Source: Xenoacremonium recifei (Eukaryota; Ascomycota; Sordariomycetes; Hypocreales; Nectriaceae). From it: a stretch of DNA of 64,000 nt. The stretch is taken from contig WOFQ01000013.1 in NCBI GenBank assembly GCA_012184525.1, forward strand, positions 372,001 through 436,000, written 5' to 3'. Position 1 is the stretch's first letter, and every line of letters begins with the position of its first letter. Positions 1 to 11,223 of the stretch are shown one piece after another. Under the pieces are notes generated by a model. The model was given only the letters and a program-made list of their open reading frames with translations. It did not search any database and was not told the DNA's origin. Made by a program: the position numbers and the translations under genes.

Positions 1-753
1 ACAAGTTTTCTAGTTTATGAGATGATTAAATCCATTTTTATGAGGAAACATATAGCAACTGGTCTCTTTTAAGTGTGAATGAGCTGGCATCTGCTCCAGT
101 CAGTTAAAATGCATGATTACACCTACCCTACACTTCCCAGATCGTCGGACATGTTCACTGTGGTAAACGCAGGGTCAGGAAGGGAGCGGTGTGTTGAATT
201 AAAGTTTTATAGCTGTTTGAAAGAAATAAAACTGTTATTCACTCGAGTAACAAAGCCAACAGCACAACTTACGTCGAATATAAGCCACTCAGTTGCTGAG
301 TATCAACCACGGAACCGGCTGGTCTTCAGTTCAAACCAGCGCAACCCCATGCCTACGGTTAGAGAGCTAAATGCCCGCCTGTTAGCGGTTTGTTCATTTC
401 ACGAGTCAAGCCACAACTGCAGCTGAAGCCTCATTTTCGAGCTCAGCTTATCATCTGACCGGGTCATCAATCAGCCCGAGTCAACCTCACAGCGCCTGGG
501 GATTCAGCCACGCTTGGCTCGGTATCCTCATTCTGTCGCCGGTATTTGGGGGCTGGACTCTGATTGGATCGCTCAATCGTACACGAAATACGAGACGCAT
601 CGCGAGGCATCACGGCCAGGCACCAGAATCACACTCCCGGAAACGACATCCGCATGTGAGGATACTCGATATATATCTTGCCATGGCTTCTTCGGCCGGC
701 TTGATCACGGATTGTGTGGAGCAAGCGCCACTCTTCCTCGATCTTGTCATCCG
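1..753. other. Left-edge intergenic stretch
   Basis: I see no supported gene. Short open frames exist on both strands but have no recognisable domain or splice structure. The right end may hold the promoter, or an unrecognised first exon, of the LITAF-like gene that follows. Confidence 0.4.
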
Positions 754-1225
754 ATGCCTGGCCCTCTGACAGCTGCTCGTGTCGTATTCCCTCGCGCCGA
801 GACCGACGCCGATTGGCCGGCTCGCACGTTGGCCTTTACGAACAACAAGAAGACCGATGACCAAGTTTCGAAGGACCTCGTATCCTTCGATAGCATTTCG
901 CCATCAAGCGTCGTCCCGTTGACGGAGCTCAAGCACTGGCCGCGGGCCGTTGCTTGCCCGGCATGCCGAGAGTCGACTATCACCCGCGTTGAGCGCAAGG
1001 TCTCAGGCGGCACTCAGTTAGTGTTGTCCCGTTTATTTTCCCGAACAAGACACTAATTTGCTTTCTAGTGCTATGGCTGGCTTGTTCTTCATCTGCACGG
1101 TCATCGGGGCTCCCTGGCCGTACTTTTCCCCAGCCTTCAAGAACACCGAGCATTACTGTTGTCGCTGCAACCGGAGGCTCGCAACGTTTCATTTCCAATC
1201 GGGGATTGAGCTTCATGTTTTCTGA
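754..1225 (+). CDS. LITAF-like membrane zinc-ribbon protein (two exons)
   Basis: Two exons (754-1016 and 1069-1225) join across a 52 bp intron (GTTAGT..TTCTAG, branch-like CACTAAT) to give about 139 residues. The first exon ends with a CPAC pair in the context VACPACRESTITRV. The second starts with a hydrophobic segment (AMAGLFFICTVIGAPWPYF) and then a second cysteine group, HYCCRCNRRLA. A CxxC knuckle, a membrane-inserting segment and another CxxC knuckle are the layout of LITAF domains, which sit on the cytosolic face of endosomal and lysosomal membranes. The upstream stretch VVPLTELKHWP resembles the lead-in seen in fungal members. The function in this organism is unknown. The start is uncertain: 754 is the first in-frame ATG I would accept, and a further upstream exon is possible. 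The splice is inferred from the restored domain. Confidence 0.55.
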
Positions 1226-1333
1226 TGTAATTACCGTATTACCTATGGACGGATGCTATATGCTATGCTATGCTTCTATATGACTGAGCCGGTACATTCG
1301 CTATGTACAATGCAACGCAATATGCAGTTTTTG

Positions 1334-2855
1334 TTAGATGCAATGGAACCAAATGTGGAAGAATGCACTCGCAACCATTAATATACCAGGAATCAAGGGC
1401 TGCATGCTTAAGCTTGCCCCTGAATCGTCATCGCTCGAACTCGACGGAGCTGCCGTCGTCTCGGGGGCTGCTGTCGCCTCTTGGAACACCCCATCAGTGG
1501 CAGAAGCCTTCGTGGCGTCTGTCGTCGCAGTCTTGGACGCGACTGTCTTCGTCTCGGACGCGCTGGAAGTTGAAGTCTCTGCATCCTCAAGGAAAGGCTC
1601 CAAGATGCATTGCTTCATCAACTTGTTGTCGGTGTAGTCGCCCGCGGAGCCGGAGGGCGTCAAAGTGAGAACGTAAGTGTCATCGAAGCTGCCGGCTCCC
1701 CAGCCCACGAAGCCGACAAAGACATCATCGTTGGCGGCAATGAACTCGTTTTGAGCACAGAACATATCCATGCACTATTATACCTCGTCAGTGACATTCA
1801 CTCAGTCCTGCGCGGGTTCGCCACCTACCGTAGGGTCCATAGACGCTCCCGTCTCGGAGATAATTCCCTGACGCTTGTTCTCCCTCAACCAGCTTCCAAT
1901 CGACTCAAAGGCAGCGGTATTGTTCGTTGTGCACTCGGCATGCGTTCCAGAGTTGTTGATATCCAGATACTTGTGGATGTCAAGGTAGAGGTTGTCCGTG
2001 CTGCCGTCGGGATTCGTGATGTTCGCCAGGGCCGCAGCACTGCCTGTCGAGACAAACGTCTCTGCGCTCGCAAAATTCGTTCCGGGGAGCAGGATCATCT
2101 GAGAGTTGGCGCCCGCCTTTCGAACTGCTGTCACAACCGCTTGACAGGTTTCGGCCCAAAGGTTGATGTCCAAATCATGCGGCTCGTTCATGAGACCAAA
2201 GATGATCTTGTCGTTCTTAACATATTTCTCGGCAATCTGAACCCAAAGATCCACAAACTGGTCGTTCGTCGGCCCTCCTTGTCCAATAATCCCACCATCA
2301 TATCGTGCAAAGTTGTGGACATCAATCATACAATAGGCGCCCGTGTCGAGGCAGTCGTTCACAAGCGTCTGATAGTTGCCAAAGTTCGTGTCGTCTAGCT
2401 TGCCGCCGAGATCGCCGTTAAGAAGGAATTGCCAGGTGGCGGCTTCAAGAACAGTTAGAGCCATTCACCTTAAGATATTCTGGGTACTCTGTAAGACTCA
2501 CAAAGACGAAAGACGTTCATCCCGTCATCCTTCGCAAAGTGCTGCATTTGCCCAGCGCCATCACCGCCACCAAGCTGCTTGAGGGGGAATGAGTCGGTCG
2601 TCGCTGGACAGGTACCCTAGATGGTTGCTTAATACATGACACCGACAGAAGGAGGGGGCGAAACCTACGTCGATATCGCACCCAAAGTCTACACCGGGAA
2701 TAGCGACACCCTGTGACATCAGTTAGCGAAATGGCCGGGGTCTGGGCTTTGAAGCCCGGATGAGGTTGAGATGGCCGACTTACAACATACTTGACCCGAG
2801 CGAACGAGCCGGAAGCGAAGGCCAGAAGGGCAACAAGACTGGAACCGGAGAACAT
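1334..2855 (-). CDS. GH5 endoglucanase (Cel5A/EGII type) with a GPI-like tail
   Basis: Five exons (2855-2784, 2710-2669, 2616-2502, 2442-1829, 1774-1334) give about 427 residues. A signal peptide (MFSGSSLVALLAFASGSFA) leads straight into a GH5 subfamily-5-like catalytic domain. The block GVAIPGVDFGCDID is followed by GQMQHFAKDDGMNVFRL, HNFARYDGGIIGQGGPTN, the acid/base glutamate in GLMNEPHD and the nucleophile glutamate in IISETG. YVGWGAGSFDDTYVLT closes the domain. The enzyme should cut internal beta-1,4-glucan bonds. Unlike Trichoderma Cel5A there is no CBM1. The catalytic domain is instead followed by about 80 Ser/Thr/Ala-rich residues and a hydrophobic C-terminus (LIPGILMVASAFFHIWF), as in GPI-anchored wall enzymes. 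ATG 2855 is the first methionine in frame; further upstream only a GTG is available. Confidence 0.9.
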
Positions 2856-4007
2856 GGCTGCGAAGACGTTGGCGGCGTGGGCCACCGGGTGCTGCCGAGA
2901 CGATCCAAAGCAAAGGAATGCGCGCGGGGAAGTCGACCCAAGAGAAGAAGAGACCCAGAAAGGAAGAGGAAAGGAAAACCCGGAACGTGAACGAGCGAAG
3001 AACGAATGAATGAAGAAGAAATTGGCACTCGCAGGCCGTCGTTTACTGTTGTTTTTGCATCCCAGAGCCGTCAGACAGCCCCTTTTGCCGCGAGGATCTT
3101 GAACATGCTACGTTTGCTGACATTTTCGCTGAGGCTGAGTCTTGGCTATTCCTTTTAAATGAGGACGAGACCTCGGCCGTGTGATCCGTCTTAGCGCGGT
3201 GGCCCGAGTTCGTATTCACATCCTGGCAGCGCCCCCAAAGTCCCGTTTTGCAGCCATTCGGGGAATTGATTCCCCTCAGTAAGACGGAGCACAGCATGAC
3301 ATAAGACTCTTCTTGACAATGCGTACATAAACAGGTTGCATTCCCGTCCAAAAGCTGTTCAACTCGACTCTTCTGTGTTTCTCCTGGCCCAGCTTCATTA
3401 CAGCATCTCCACCATTTGGCTCATTCAGCCTTGACAGCTGAACCAGCCTTCGCGAAGCTATCCTGAAACAACCCAATCGGCGCCTCCTGACAATCATAGC
3501 GCGGTGGGCCAAGTGAGACCCAAGCCCAACAGGGCTGGTGGCATCCCCCCGTATTCGAGGGCCCCCTGTCAAATTCCCTCCGCAGCAACCAGGATGGAGG
3601 ATCTTTGGTCGCTTTTCAGGGTCCAAGCTAAGCCTGCGTGACAGCCTGTTCGTTCGGAGAGATTCGCGAAAGGTCAAACATGACATCACTTGGACCAGAT
3701 CTTAATTGTCTAGCCCGCGTTCGAGAAAATTCGAGGCACAATGTCCTCTGCCTTATCTATCGCTGAGTCTGCCCTGCATATTAGAGACAGCCACTCATGA
3801 AACTTGACACAAGCACAATGGCAATCTTCATTTGCGGCGAATCAAGAACAGTGCCACCATGAACTTGAGTGAAGAGCGAAGTGGCCGATAAAGGCATACG
3901 AGCCCCGAAAATTCCACGGACACTGGTCTCCCGTCTAGATTGACCGTTATTTCTATCTATATCCTTCGCTATGCCATACAATTTTACCCACCCGATCTCA
4001 ACCCGAT
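2856..4007. other. Intergenic stretch
   Basis: This lies between the GH5 gene start and the aminotransferase stop. Minus-strand frames of about 100 to 137 codons occur (for example 3276-3689), but they lack domains and look like chance. I see no RNA gene or repeat. Confidence 0.4.
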
Positions 4008-5834
4008 TTACCAGTATCTATCTATCACGGTCTTCATACGCTCAACGCCCAAATAAATCTGCTCTTTCTATAAACGCACGCCGTTAGCAACGTATTTCAC
4101 CACAATGATCCGCACACTTACTGTCGGTGTTGCAAAGGAGAACCTGAAATGAGCTGTCTTCGGTTCCTGGCCCCGTGCCTTGGTTGTAGTCTTGTCTTTG
4201 CCTTGCCACGGATGGTAATACGAGCCTGGCGTGAGAAGAACGAGCTCTGTGGCCCAAGCCTTCCACAGTTCAGTGGCGAACTCCTGCTCCGGATCGGTTC
4301 CTCCCTCCTTTTCGATCTTCGAGAAGCGTTTGACTCCCTCGAAGAAGAACTTGGACCATACGAACATTCCAGCGCATGGATCCACGAAGCTGAAGACTGG
4401 CTTCAGCTCTCCGGTGTCTTGCGATTTGACGCAAGCCACCAGTCCTTGGGCCTGCTTCAATGGGGATTCTGCAGCTGGGAGAATCGTGAAACTTTCCTGA
4501 AATGCATCCACAAGCCAGTTCCGTCGGGCTTGATATTCTATCTGTAGTTGTTGAAGCCAAGTGAGATATCCATCAACTCCCCACTGTCCGAAGAGACTCA
4601 ACACGAATGCTTGACTCAGACCAGCCGGGTCTTGCGTTTCAACTTCGGTAGCTCGGAGTAAGCGTTCGATGAAGACGGAGTTGGCGATGAAATACCCGAG
4701 TCGCAGGCCAGGGAAGAGGGTTTTCGAAAACGACTCCAACCGGATTACACGACCCTGCGTGTCTATCGAGAGAAACGACGGAAGAAGAGTCTTGAGAAAC
4801 TCGGCAGCTGGTTTCAATGCCGCTGCTTCCCTTTCTGCTGGCGCCTCATAGCCAGAATATTGAAGAAAGTAGTAAGGATCATCCTCAACAATGATTACAT
4901 CTGCGACCAATTAGTACCATATGAATGTCACGGGAAACACTCGAAATTACCAAACTCAACACAAAGATCATAGATCTCTTGGCGCCGTTGCGGCGGCATC
5001 GAGACTCCGGTAGGGTTGGAACCAACAGAAACCAGATATAACCTGCCCAACCCATGGGTGTTAGAAAAACAGTCAAGTCATCAGCTTATGAGAATGCTCA
5101 CACGTGTGGTCTCTTTGCCCCTTGTGCCTTCTCATCCCAGTTTTGAAGGAGACCCCTTAAGCTCTGAGCTTTGATGCCATCTGCATCTGCCGACACAGGC
5201 ACTGCTTTGATGCCAAGGGGAACCCAAAGAGCTTGGGCTGATGGATAAGTAAACTCCTCGACGAGCACAAAGTCATTTTCCTCGCAAAGAAGACCGACAA
5301 CCTTGGACCACGCGTTGGTGTTTCCGGGGTGAAGGAGGCAGTCATATCCACAAGGCGGAGCGTGAACCCGATCTGTCAAGTCTCTGCAGAGTTGAATCAG
5401 TTGGCGGTTTCCAGCTCCCGTGCCTTGCCGCTTGTGTTAGAGAATCGAAAAGGGAATTTGCTGATATGAATCTCCAAACTTACCGTATTGCAAGAATTGA
5501 GTTAGATCAAGGGAGCCGGCAGCTGGGGAACGCCCGATGTCCAAGCTAAGGAGTCCATTCTTCCTTGCATCGCTCGAGTGATCTCCTGACAGAGGCGCTG
5601 TTGCTGAGAGGCAGTCAAACTTGACTTCCTCAAGGGGAAATAGTGAGGGGTGTGGTAAGCCTTTGAAAATTAGCCTTTGAGAGTTGGGGTCCGATATTTT
5701 AGTCGTTAATACATACCTCCAGCAAGGCTTATCATGCCATCTTGGCTCATATACTTGATAATATCTTTCAAAGGCGAAGGATGCCGAGCCTTGCTCTTGG
5801 AGTTGATGTGATGTGACAGGTCAATGGCTCCCAT
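4008..5834 (-). CDS. PLP-dependent aromatic aminotransferase (ARO8-like)
   Basis: Six exons give about 515 residues of a fold-type I aminotransferase related to fungal ARO8 / 2-aminoadipate transaminases. The N-terminus has HINSKSKARHPSPLKDI and MISLAGG, matching the substrate-side segment of this family. Later come SVGSNPTG, VEDDPYYFLQYSG and the PLP-lysine motif SFSKTLFPGLRLGY. The last exon is easily missed. A 56 bp intron begins right after FSFATPT (GTAAGT, branch GCTAACG) and leads into KEQIYLGVERMKTVIDRYW, which moves the stop to 4008. Reading through the intron instead ends with an unnatural tail at 4068. The likely role is transamination of aromatic amino acids or 2-aminoadipate with 2-oxoglutarate in the cytosol. 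The neighbours do not suggest a dedicated pathway. Confidence 0.88.
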
Positions 5835-6224
5835 GGTGTCTATCTCAGCTTGTACCTTTTGCTGCCGTTGTAAGGGTAGTTCGGTACTGCAGGGGTAGGG
5901 GCAACTATAAGGTACGCTCCAATCAGAAATAGTTTTGCTTCGCTGAAATCTTTAATTCTGTACAGAAATAACTGAGATTCTACCTTCGGCCCGGGATCCG
6001 ATCCTGGGGTAGGGATCGTCTCCGCTTCCTGGACCTTCGGCAACGACTTCTGGAGCCGAAATTCAGAGATCAATTGAACGCAGTGGATCGGCTCAGATAA
6101 GGAAGGATTCTGATTTCGCATTCTCCCCGATTATTCTAAGTCGGGTTTGTCCGAAGAGACTATAGCACTGATCATTGTTTAATTGTTCTTGTAGTTGCTT
6201 CTAAACTCACTGGACATTTTCGCA
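5835..6224. promoter_or_regulatory. Divergent promoter region, aminotransferase / carboxylesterase
   Basis: A 390 bp interval separates two genes transcribed away from each other, so it must hold both core promoters. I see no clear TATA box or operator and infer the function only from position. Confidence 0.4.
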
Positions 6225-7964
6225 ATGGGAAACACGATTTCGTACAAGCAAAGTCCCACCGAGGTCAACCTTGGAGACAAGGGTACTATCCTTGGTCTTC
6301 AATTTGATGACAAGTCTCGTCGTTTTGCTGGCGTTCCCTACGCACTGCCGCCTACAGGAGATCACCGATGGCGCAAACCAAGAACTCTGCCAGCTTCATA
6401 CCGATACGCAAATGAGGATGGAGGACCTCTCAACGCTACTGCCTTCAAACCCATATGCCCGCAAAAAGCCTTTCATGTAGGAGACGCTGAAGGAGGATCT
6501 GGTGCCTTTAGTGAGGATTGCCTTTTCGTCAATATTTGGACTCCAGTCCGCAAGCAGGGCGAAGAAAATGTAAAATGGCCAGTGATGCTTTGGATACATG
6601 GCGGCTGGTTCCAGATGGGCGACCCATCACAAGAGGCGGGCATGGATCCAACCGAATTGATCTCGACTGGTGGCCTCAAGGCAATAGTGGTAGCCATTGG
6701 ATATCGCTTGAACGTTTTCGGCTTTCTTGCAGGCCGCGACACCAACGAAGGGGGCGAGACGCTGGGTAACTTTGGCTTATGGGATCAGCGAATGGCTGCT
6801 GAATGGGTAAAAGAGAACATCCATTTCTTCGGCGGAGATCCCGAGAATATCACTCTGGCAGGCCGCAGCGCGGGCGCATACAGCGTTGAGGCGCAAATGC
6901 TTTATGAGTTGCGGAAGCCCGGCGACAAGTCGTCAATCTACAGACGTGTCTTCATGGACTCGAATGCCATACCTGCGCAGCCCAAGTCTCTGGAAGACGT
7001 ACAAGATCAGTTCGAAGAGCTTTGTGAGTACTTTAAGCTTGAATCCGATCTATCGATGAAGGAGAAGACCGCGGCCTTAAGACAGAAGAGCGCACAAGAA
7101 CTTGTACAAGCGATCCCTCATTTGAAGAACCATACCTTCCGCCCAGTTACCGACGAGCTCTTCATTCATTCTGGGATGGTGGAGTACATTAAGAGCAAGG
7201 AGTTCGCCAAGGACTTTTCGAGTAGGGGATATAAAATTCTTATCGGAGAAGTATTGAACGAGGAGACTCTTTATTCAACATACAATGGACCGACGGAACC
7301 AACCTTGGAGTCGCTCCGCCTCCAGGTATCGAACTACTATGCACCAGAGGTTACTGAGAGGGTACTCCAACGCTACAAGCTCCCGCAGTCAGATTCCTTG
7401 GAGGAGTGGCAGACAACTTTCGGTAAGTTAAACTAAGGAAATTCAAGCCAGTGTTTCTAAAGAATTTGAAAACTAACCGGGGGTATTTAGGACGAATCAT
7501 TGCCGACGGCCAGGTGCGTGCGCCTTCCAGGGCTCTTGTTGAAGCTCTCTCTACGAACGGGATCAGTATCCGGGATATTTGGCGATATCAGATTGCATAT
7601 CGGCTGTCATTTATCGACGAAAAGGTAGCGCCGATAAGTTTTGGAGTGGCGCATGCCATGGACAAACCATTTTGGAAGTAAGAATACTCCCTTTATGTCC
7701 TTGGAGATTGAAACGAGCTTGCATTGACATTTGCTTAGCTTCTCAATTTGTTACGGCCCTACAAGCGAAGAGAGACGCTTAATGGAAGACTGGATTCAGA
7801 TTCTCGTCGCATTTGTTCGTGGCGACGAGTCTTTTGAGCTCGGTACATCGGATGTTACCGAAATGAAGGCGATCACCCCAGAGGGCAAGATTAAAGTGCA
7901 GTCAGATGAGCGGTGGAAGGAACTCACGACAATAGGAAAGGTTTTCAGTGGTGAATTAGTGTAG
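6225..7964 (+). CDS. Type-B carboxylesterase, intracellular form
   Basis: Three exons (6225-7422, 7491-7677, 7739-7964) give about 536 residues of the COesterase family (alpha/beta hydrolase). Family marks are FAGVPYALPP, EDCLFVNIWTP, the oxyanion-hole motif WIHGGWF and the nucleophile elbow GRSAGA. GRSAGA replaces the usual GESAGG but keeps GxSxG. The acid is probably the first glutamate of NEETLY, and the histidine lies in FGVAHAMDKPF. There is no signal peptide. The protein begins MGNTIS, with Gly2 and Ser6 as in N-myristoylated proteins, so it may sit on a membrane from the cytosolic side. The start is the only ATG; the open frame upstream offers only TTG. The substrate is not predictable, but such enzymes hydrolyse small carboxylic esters. 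The gene diverges from the aminotransferase. Confidence 0.88.
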
Positions 7965-8303
7965 TCCCTCGAGGACTTGTATAAATTTATCACAAACAGA
8001 AGAAAATTACTCTTTGTACAGTTTCTTGAGGTGGCCCTTTGCCTAGACTTTTGATTGGTATTCCTGAGACAAAATTCAAGCCACACGCAAGCTGGCACAG
8101 ATGGCCTCTATAACGGTCTCTTCGTTGGCGGCTGGCGAAGGCACTGCCACAGCGGCAAGGCAGCCAACAAGGCGCACTCAACACAACCTGGCTTCACCGA
8201 AGCGGGAAAACTGCGGCCGTATCATGAAACAAAACATTCACTTTCAGTCTGACTCGCCCCAAGTTTGTCCCAGAACATCACCTGTCTACTCACATCAGAC
8301 ACC
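7965..8303. other. Intergenic stretch
   Basis: This is a 3' flank of the esterase and 5' flank of the ankyrin gene, both read rightwards. I see nothing specific beyond a CACCATGG-type start context at its right end. Confidence 0.35.
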
Positions 8304-10948
8304 ATGGACGGCGTCAGCGCCGCCGCAAGCGTCCTCGGCGTTATCGACTTCAGCATCAAGTCGGTGAAAGGCATTCGAGACTTCCTCTCGGCCTTTAAAG
8401 ACGCGCCTCAGACGGTCGCTCAGCTCGCGCAAGATGTCGACGTACTGTCTACGGTCCTCGAGCGACTGGCACAGTGTCCATTGGATACTTCTTCGCCCGC
8501 GACCGTCGCATCGCTCAAACTCCATCTCACTACCTGCGCGAATACTCTGTCCTCATTCGAAGCTCTTCTGAAGAGTCTGCATCCCGCCTCAACGAGTCGA
8601 ACCGATCGTATACGTATAGGGCTTCGCACGGTGTGGAAAGACAAGGAAATAGAGCAGGTTCGCAATCGAATTCGAGACTGCGGGGCCCAACTCAATTTAT
8701 ATCTCGGACTGCTTCAGGCTGAAGCTATTGCTAAAGCCTCCTTGACCAATGCCAGCACAGCTGAGGCCACTGGAAACATCTTGCAGCAGATCTTGGGCGA
8801 ATTTGCGAAGATTCATGACCGCCTAGATAACCTTGGCAGCTTAACAGCAACCGGAGAGCCTGCCAGAAGCGAAAGTCAAGATGTCACGGCTACTGCCGAG
8901 CCAGAAGTCATGGAGGCGTGCTCCGAGCTAGAGGAGAGTATCTCTCGCTTGTCTCGCCTGGTCGACAACAATGGATCAACGTTGGATGTGGAGGATGCGG
9001 AGCATATTATTGACGACCTGGAGCGGCTGATTAAGTCTGCAAGAGATGAGGTCTCCAAGGACAGAAGCACGCTATCGTCGCCTCAGGAGCGAGCAGGGAA
9101 CGAGAAGAGCAGAAAGCTTCGAAACGAACTACGAATGATCGAGGGCATGGTTTGTGGCGCTCCGTCGATAGCGATAAACCCAAATGGTGAGTTTTCTCAT
9201 TCCTATGCTGCCTTTGCAGCCCACCTGTATGGTTTCGGGTCATAGGTCATCTTTTCTCCAGGGTCACAATCTGGCTAATAGGTCAAAAACTCAAGGACCC
9301 AAGACCATCCTCGCTCGTGTACCCGAAGGCATAGGAATTAAGCAGAAGCGGCTTAGGGAGGAGATAGGCATTGGCTGTGGTGTTCTTACTATCACTACAA
9401 ATAAGAGGAGGCGACTTGTACTGGAAAGCTCCTCTGAGCGTTCCCCAGACAAGGGTGAATGTCAGGGGGATGTTGTTGCTGACCTTTTATTCCGGCCGAG
9501 GAACCATGCGTTGACTATCCGCATTTCCATGACACAAGGTCAACTCCTCGATCACAGTATTCAGAGCATCCCGAGAATCTCTGTTAACCCTATTATTCCT
9601 AGAGGCTCACCGGTTTTCGAGATAGTCAACCAAGGCCGGATCGACGAGTTCCGGGTTATGCTTGCAAAGGGCGAGGCGAATGTGAGAGTTCAAGACGAGT
9701 GGGGATGGACTCTCCTGCATGCAAGTTTCCGTCTGTAAACCACTCCACGCATTACGGCTACTAATGACATCAGTAGAGTGCCATAAAATGGCCCGAAATA
9801 TCTCGGCTTCTCATTGGGGCGGGGTTGGACGTCGATGCGATTGCTTCTTATAAAGATCCCGTCGACGAGGAGTACATTACTCCCTTGGAATTAGCAAATT
9901 TTTGGAAGTACGAAACCCGGTGTCTCCTGCTCCAGAATGGGGCAGATCCACTTTGGGGCCGAGCAAGAAGTCCGTTGCTGCTTGTGTGCAACCACGCAGA
10001 TGCTGTATGAACCCAGGCCGTGATGTGAAAGCGAGTATCTATTAACGAATGCAGTCCTCTTTACGACTCTTTAGGCACTATGGCGGTCCATTTTTTTTGA
10101 GCGCAGTCGACGAAATTGATCACATGGGATGGACGATGCTGCATCAAGTATGTAGCGTAACGGGAGGCCCCCGAGGGTGTACGCGCGATGCCCTGACCGT
10201 TCTCATCGACGCTGGCGCCAACGTTCATGTCCGTACGACAAAGCCCAATCGGGGCATAGGTCCGGGCTCTACTCTTCTGCACACTCTCGTGTCCTTTGCG
10301 GGGCATTATTCGACAAATGATGAGTTGGACAGCTTGGTCTATCTAATCCAGCAGGGGGTTTCAGTTTACGCAGTCGACAACAATCATCGGTCGGTATCCA
10401 TGACAGCGTACGCTAGAAGTATCTACAAGCGTAATGACCCTAAACGGTTTGGCGGATATAGGGGCGATCTATGGGATGCTGCCCTCGCTACTTGTGGGTA
10501 CAATATTTTAGAATTCCGCAAAGATTACCCTAGGTTACCGAGATACGGTCAAGGCTACTGTAGATCCGATTTTGAAAGGCTCTGGCAGGGTATTGAACAC
10601 CTCTGCCCTTACTGGGACGATTGCAGGTGGCCAGAGACTGGTGGGGACAGCGACTATTACTCGACGGACTCAGATGACACAGATTCAGATTGTAGTTATG
10701 ACGGGGGTTGCGAGCTATCCTATCTCGAAGATGGCGAGGTTGATGGGCCTGTTTTGGGTAGGATCACTGAATTGTCTGACGAAGAAGATACTGGCTCTGA
10801 TGGCATGGTTGAAGACGAGACCAGTGAGACCTCGAGAATCGACCCTCCCGTAACAGGAGCTACTTTTCACGGGTACCCAGGTGAGGAGGAGTGCAGAGTG
10901 CCGAGTTGGATAGACTATTCCGAGCAGGTCGAGTACGAGGACTACTAA
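8304..10948 (+). CDS. PigL_N-like N-terminal domain plus ankyrin-repeat protein
   Basis: Four exons (8304-9186, 9296-9720, 9777-10004, 10055-10948) give 809 residues. Residues 1 to about 190 (MDGVSAAASVLGVIDFSIKS, then long helices) match the helical N-terminal domain shared by many fungal NLR/STAND-type proteins, called PigL_N in azaphilone clusters. A helical linker follows to about residue 290. Residues 400 to 640 hold degenerate ankyrin repeats, with GWTLLHSAI, GWTMLHQVC, GSTLLHTLV and IDAGANVHVRT. Residues about 710 to 760 are rich in Asp, Ser and Glu. There is no NACHT or NB-ARC ATPase between head and repeats, so it is a sensor-like protein without the STAND motor. The third intron boundary uses GC (GCAAGT at 9721), which restores the ankyrin LLHSAI. 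The role is unknown; by analogy it may act in self/non-self recognition or protein scaffolding. Confidence 0.8.
9721..9776 (+). other. GC-AG intron in the ankyrin gene
   Basis: This 56 bp intron has donor GCAAGT and acceptor CAGTAG, with CTAATGAC as a branch-like sequence. Using it joins GWTLLH directly to SAIKWPE in frame. The nearby GT positions do not restore the repeat. Confidence 0.7.
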
Positions 10949-11223
10949 CAGCTCTGCCGTTCACTGCCGAATCTTAGATGGGGCATGGCCAATTTTGTAT
11001 TTGGATCGGGACCGGGCGCAAGGAAAACCATCGGCGACAGTGAGCATAAGATAAGGCGCGTGGGATAACATGGTCTTTGATGTGAGCTTAGGACGAGCAT
11101 TTGCGTTCGCTCTGGTATGGATTCTCAAAATTATTGACTTGAGTATAGGTTTGGAGCTTTCGCGTATTATTTTTTCTGTCTCTTAAACTATAGCCTTTTA
11201 GTGTGACTAAGAACTTCAGGCAA

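Noticed and set aside
1610..2398. 262-codon plus-strand frame
   Set aside because: It is antisense to the GH5 gene, whose catalytic motifs are unmistakable on the minus strand.
3276..3689. 137-codon minus-strand frame
   Set aside because: Arg/Leu-rich with no signature or neighbours in support.
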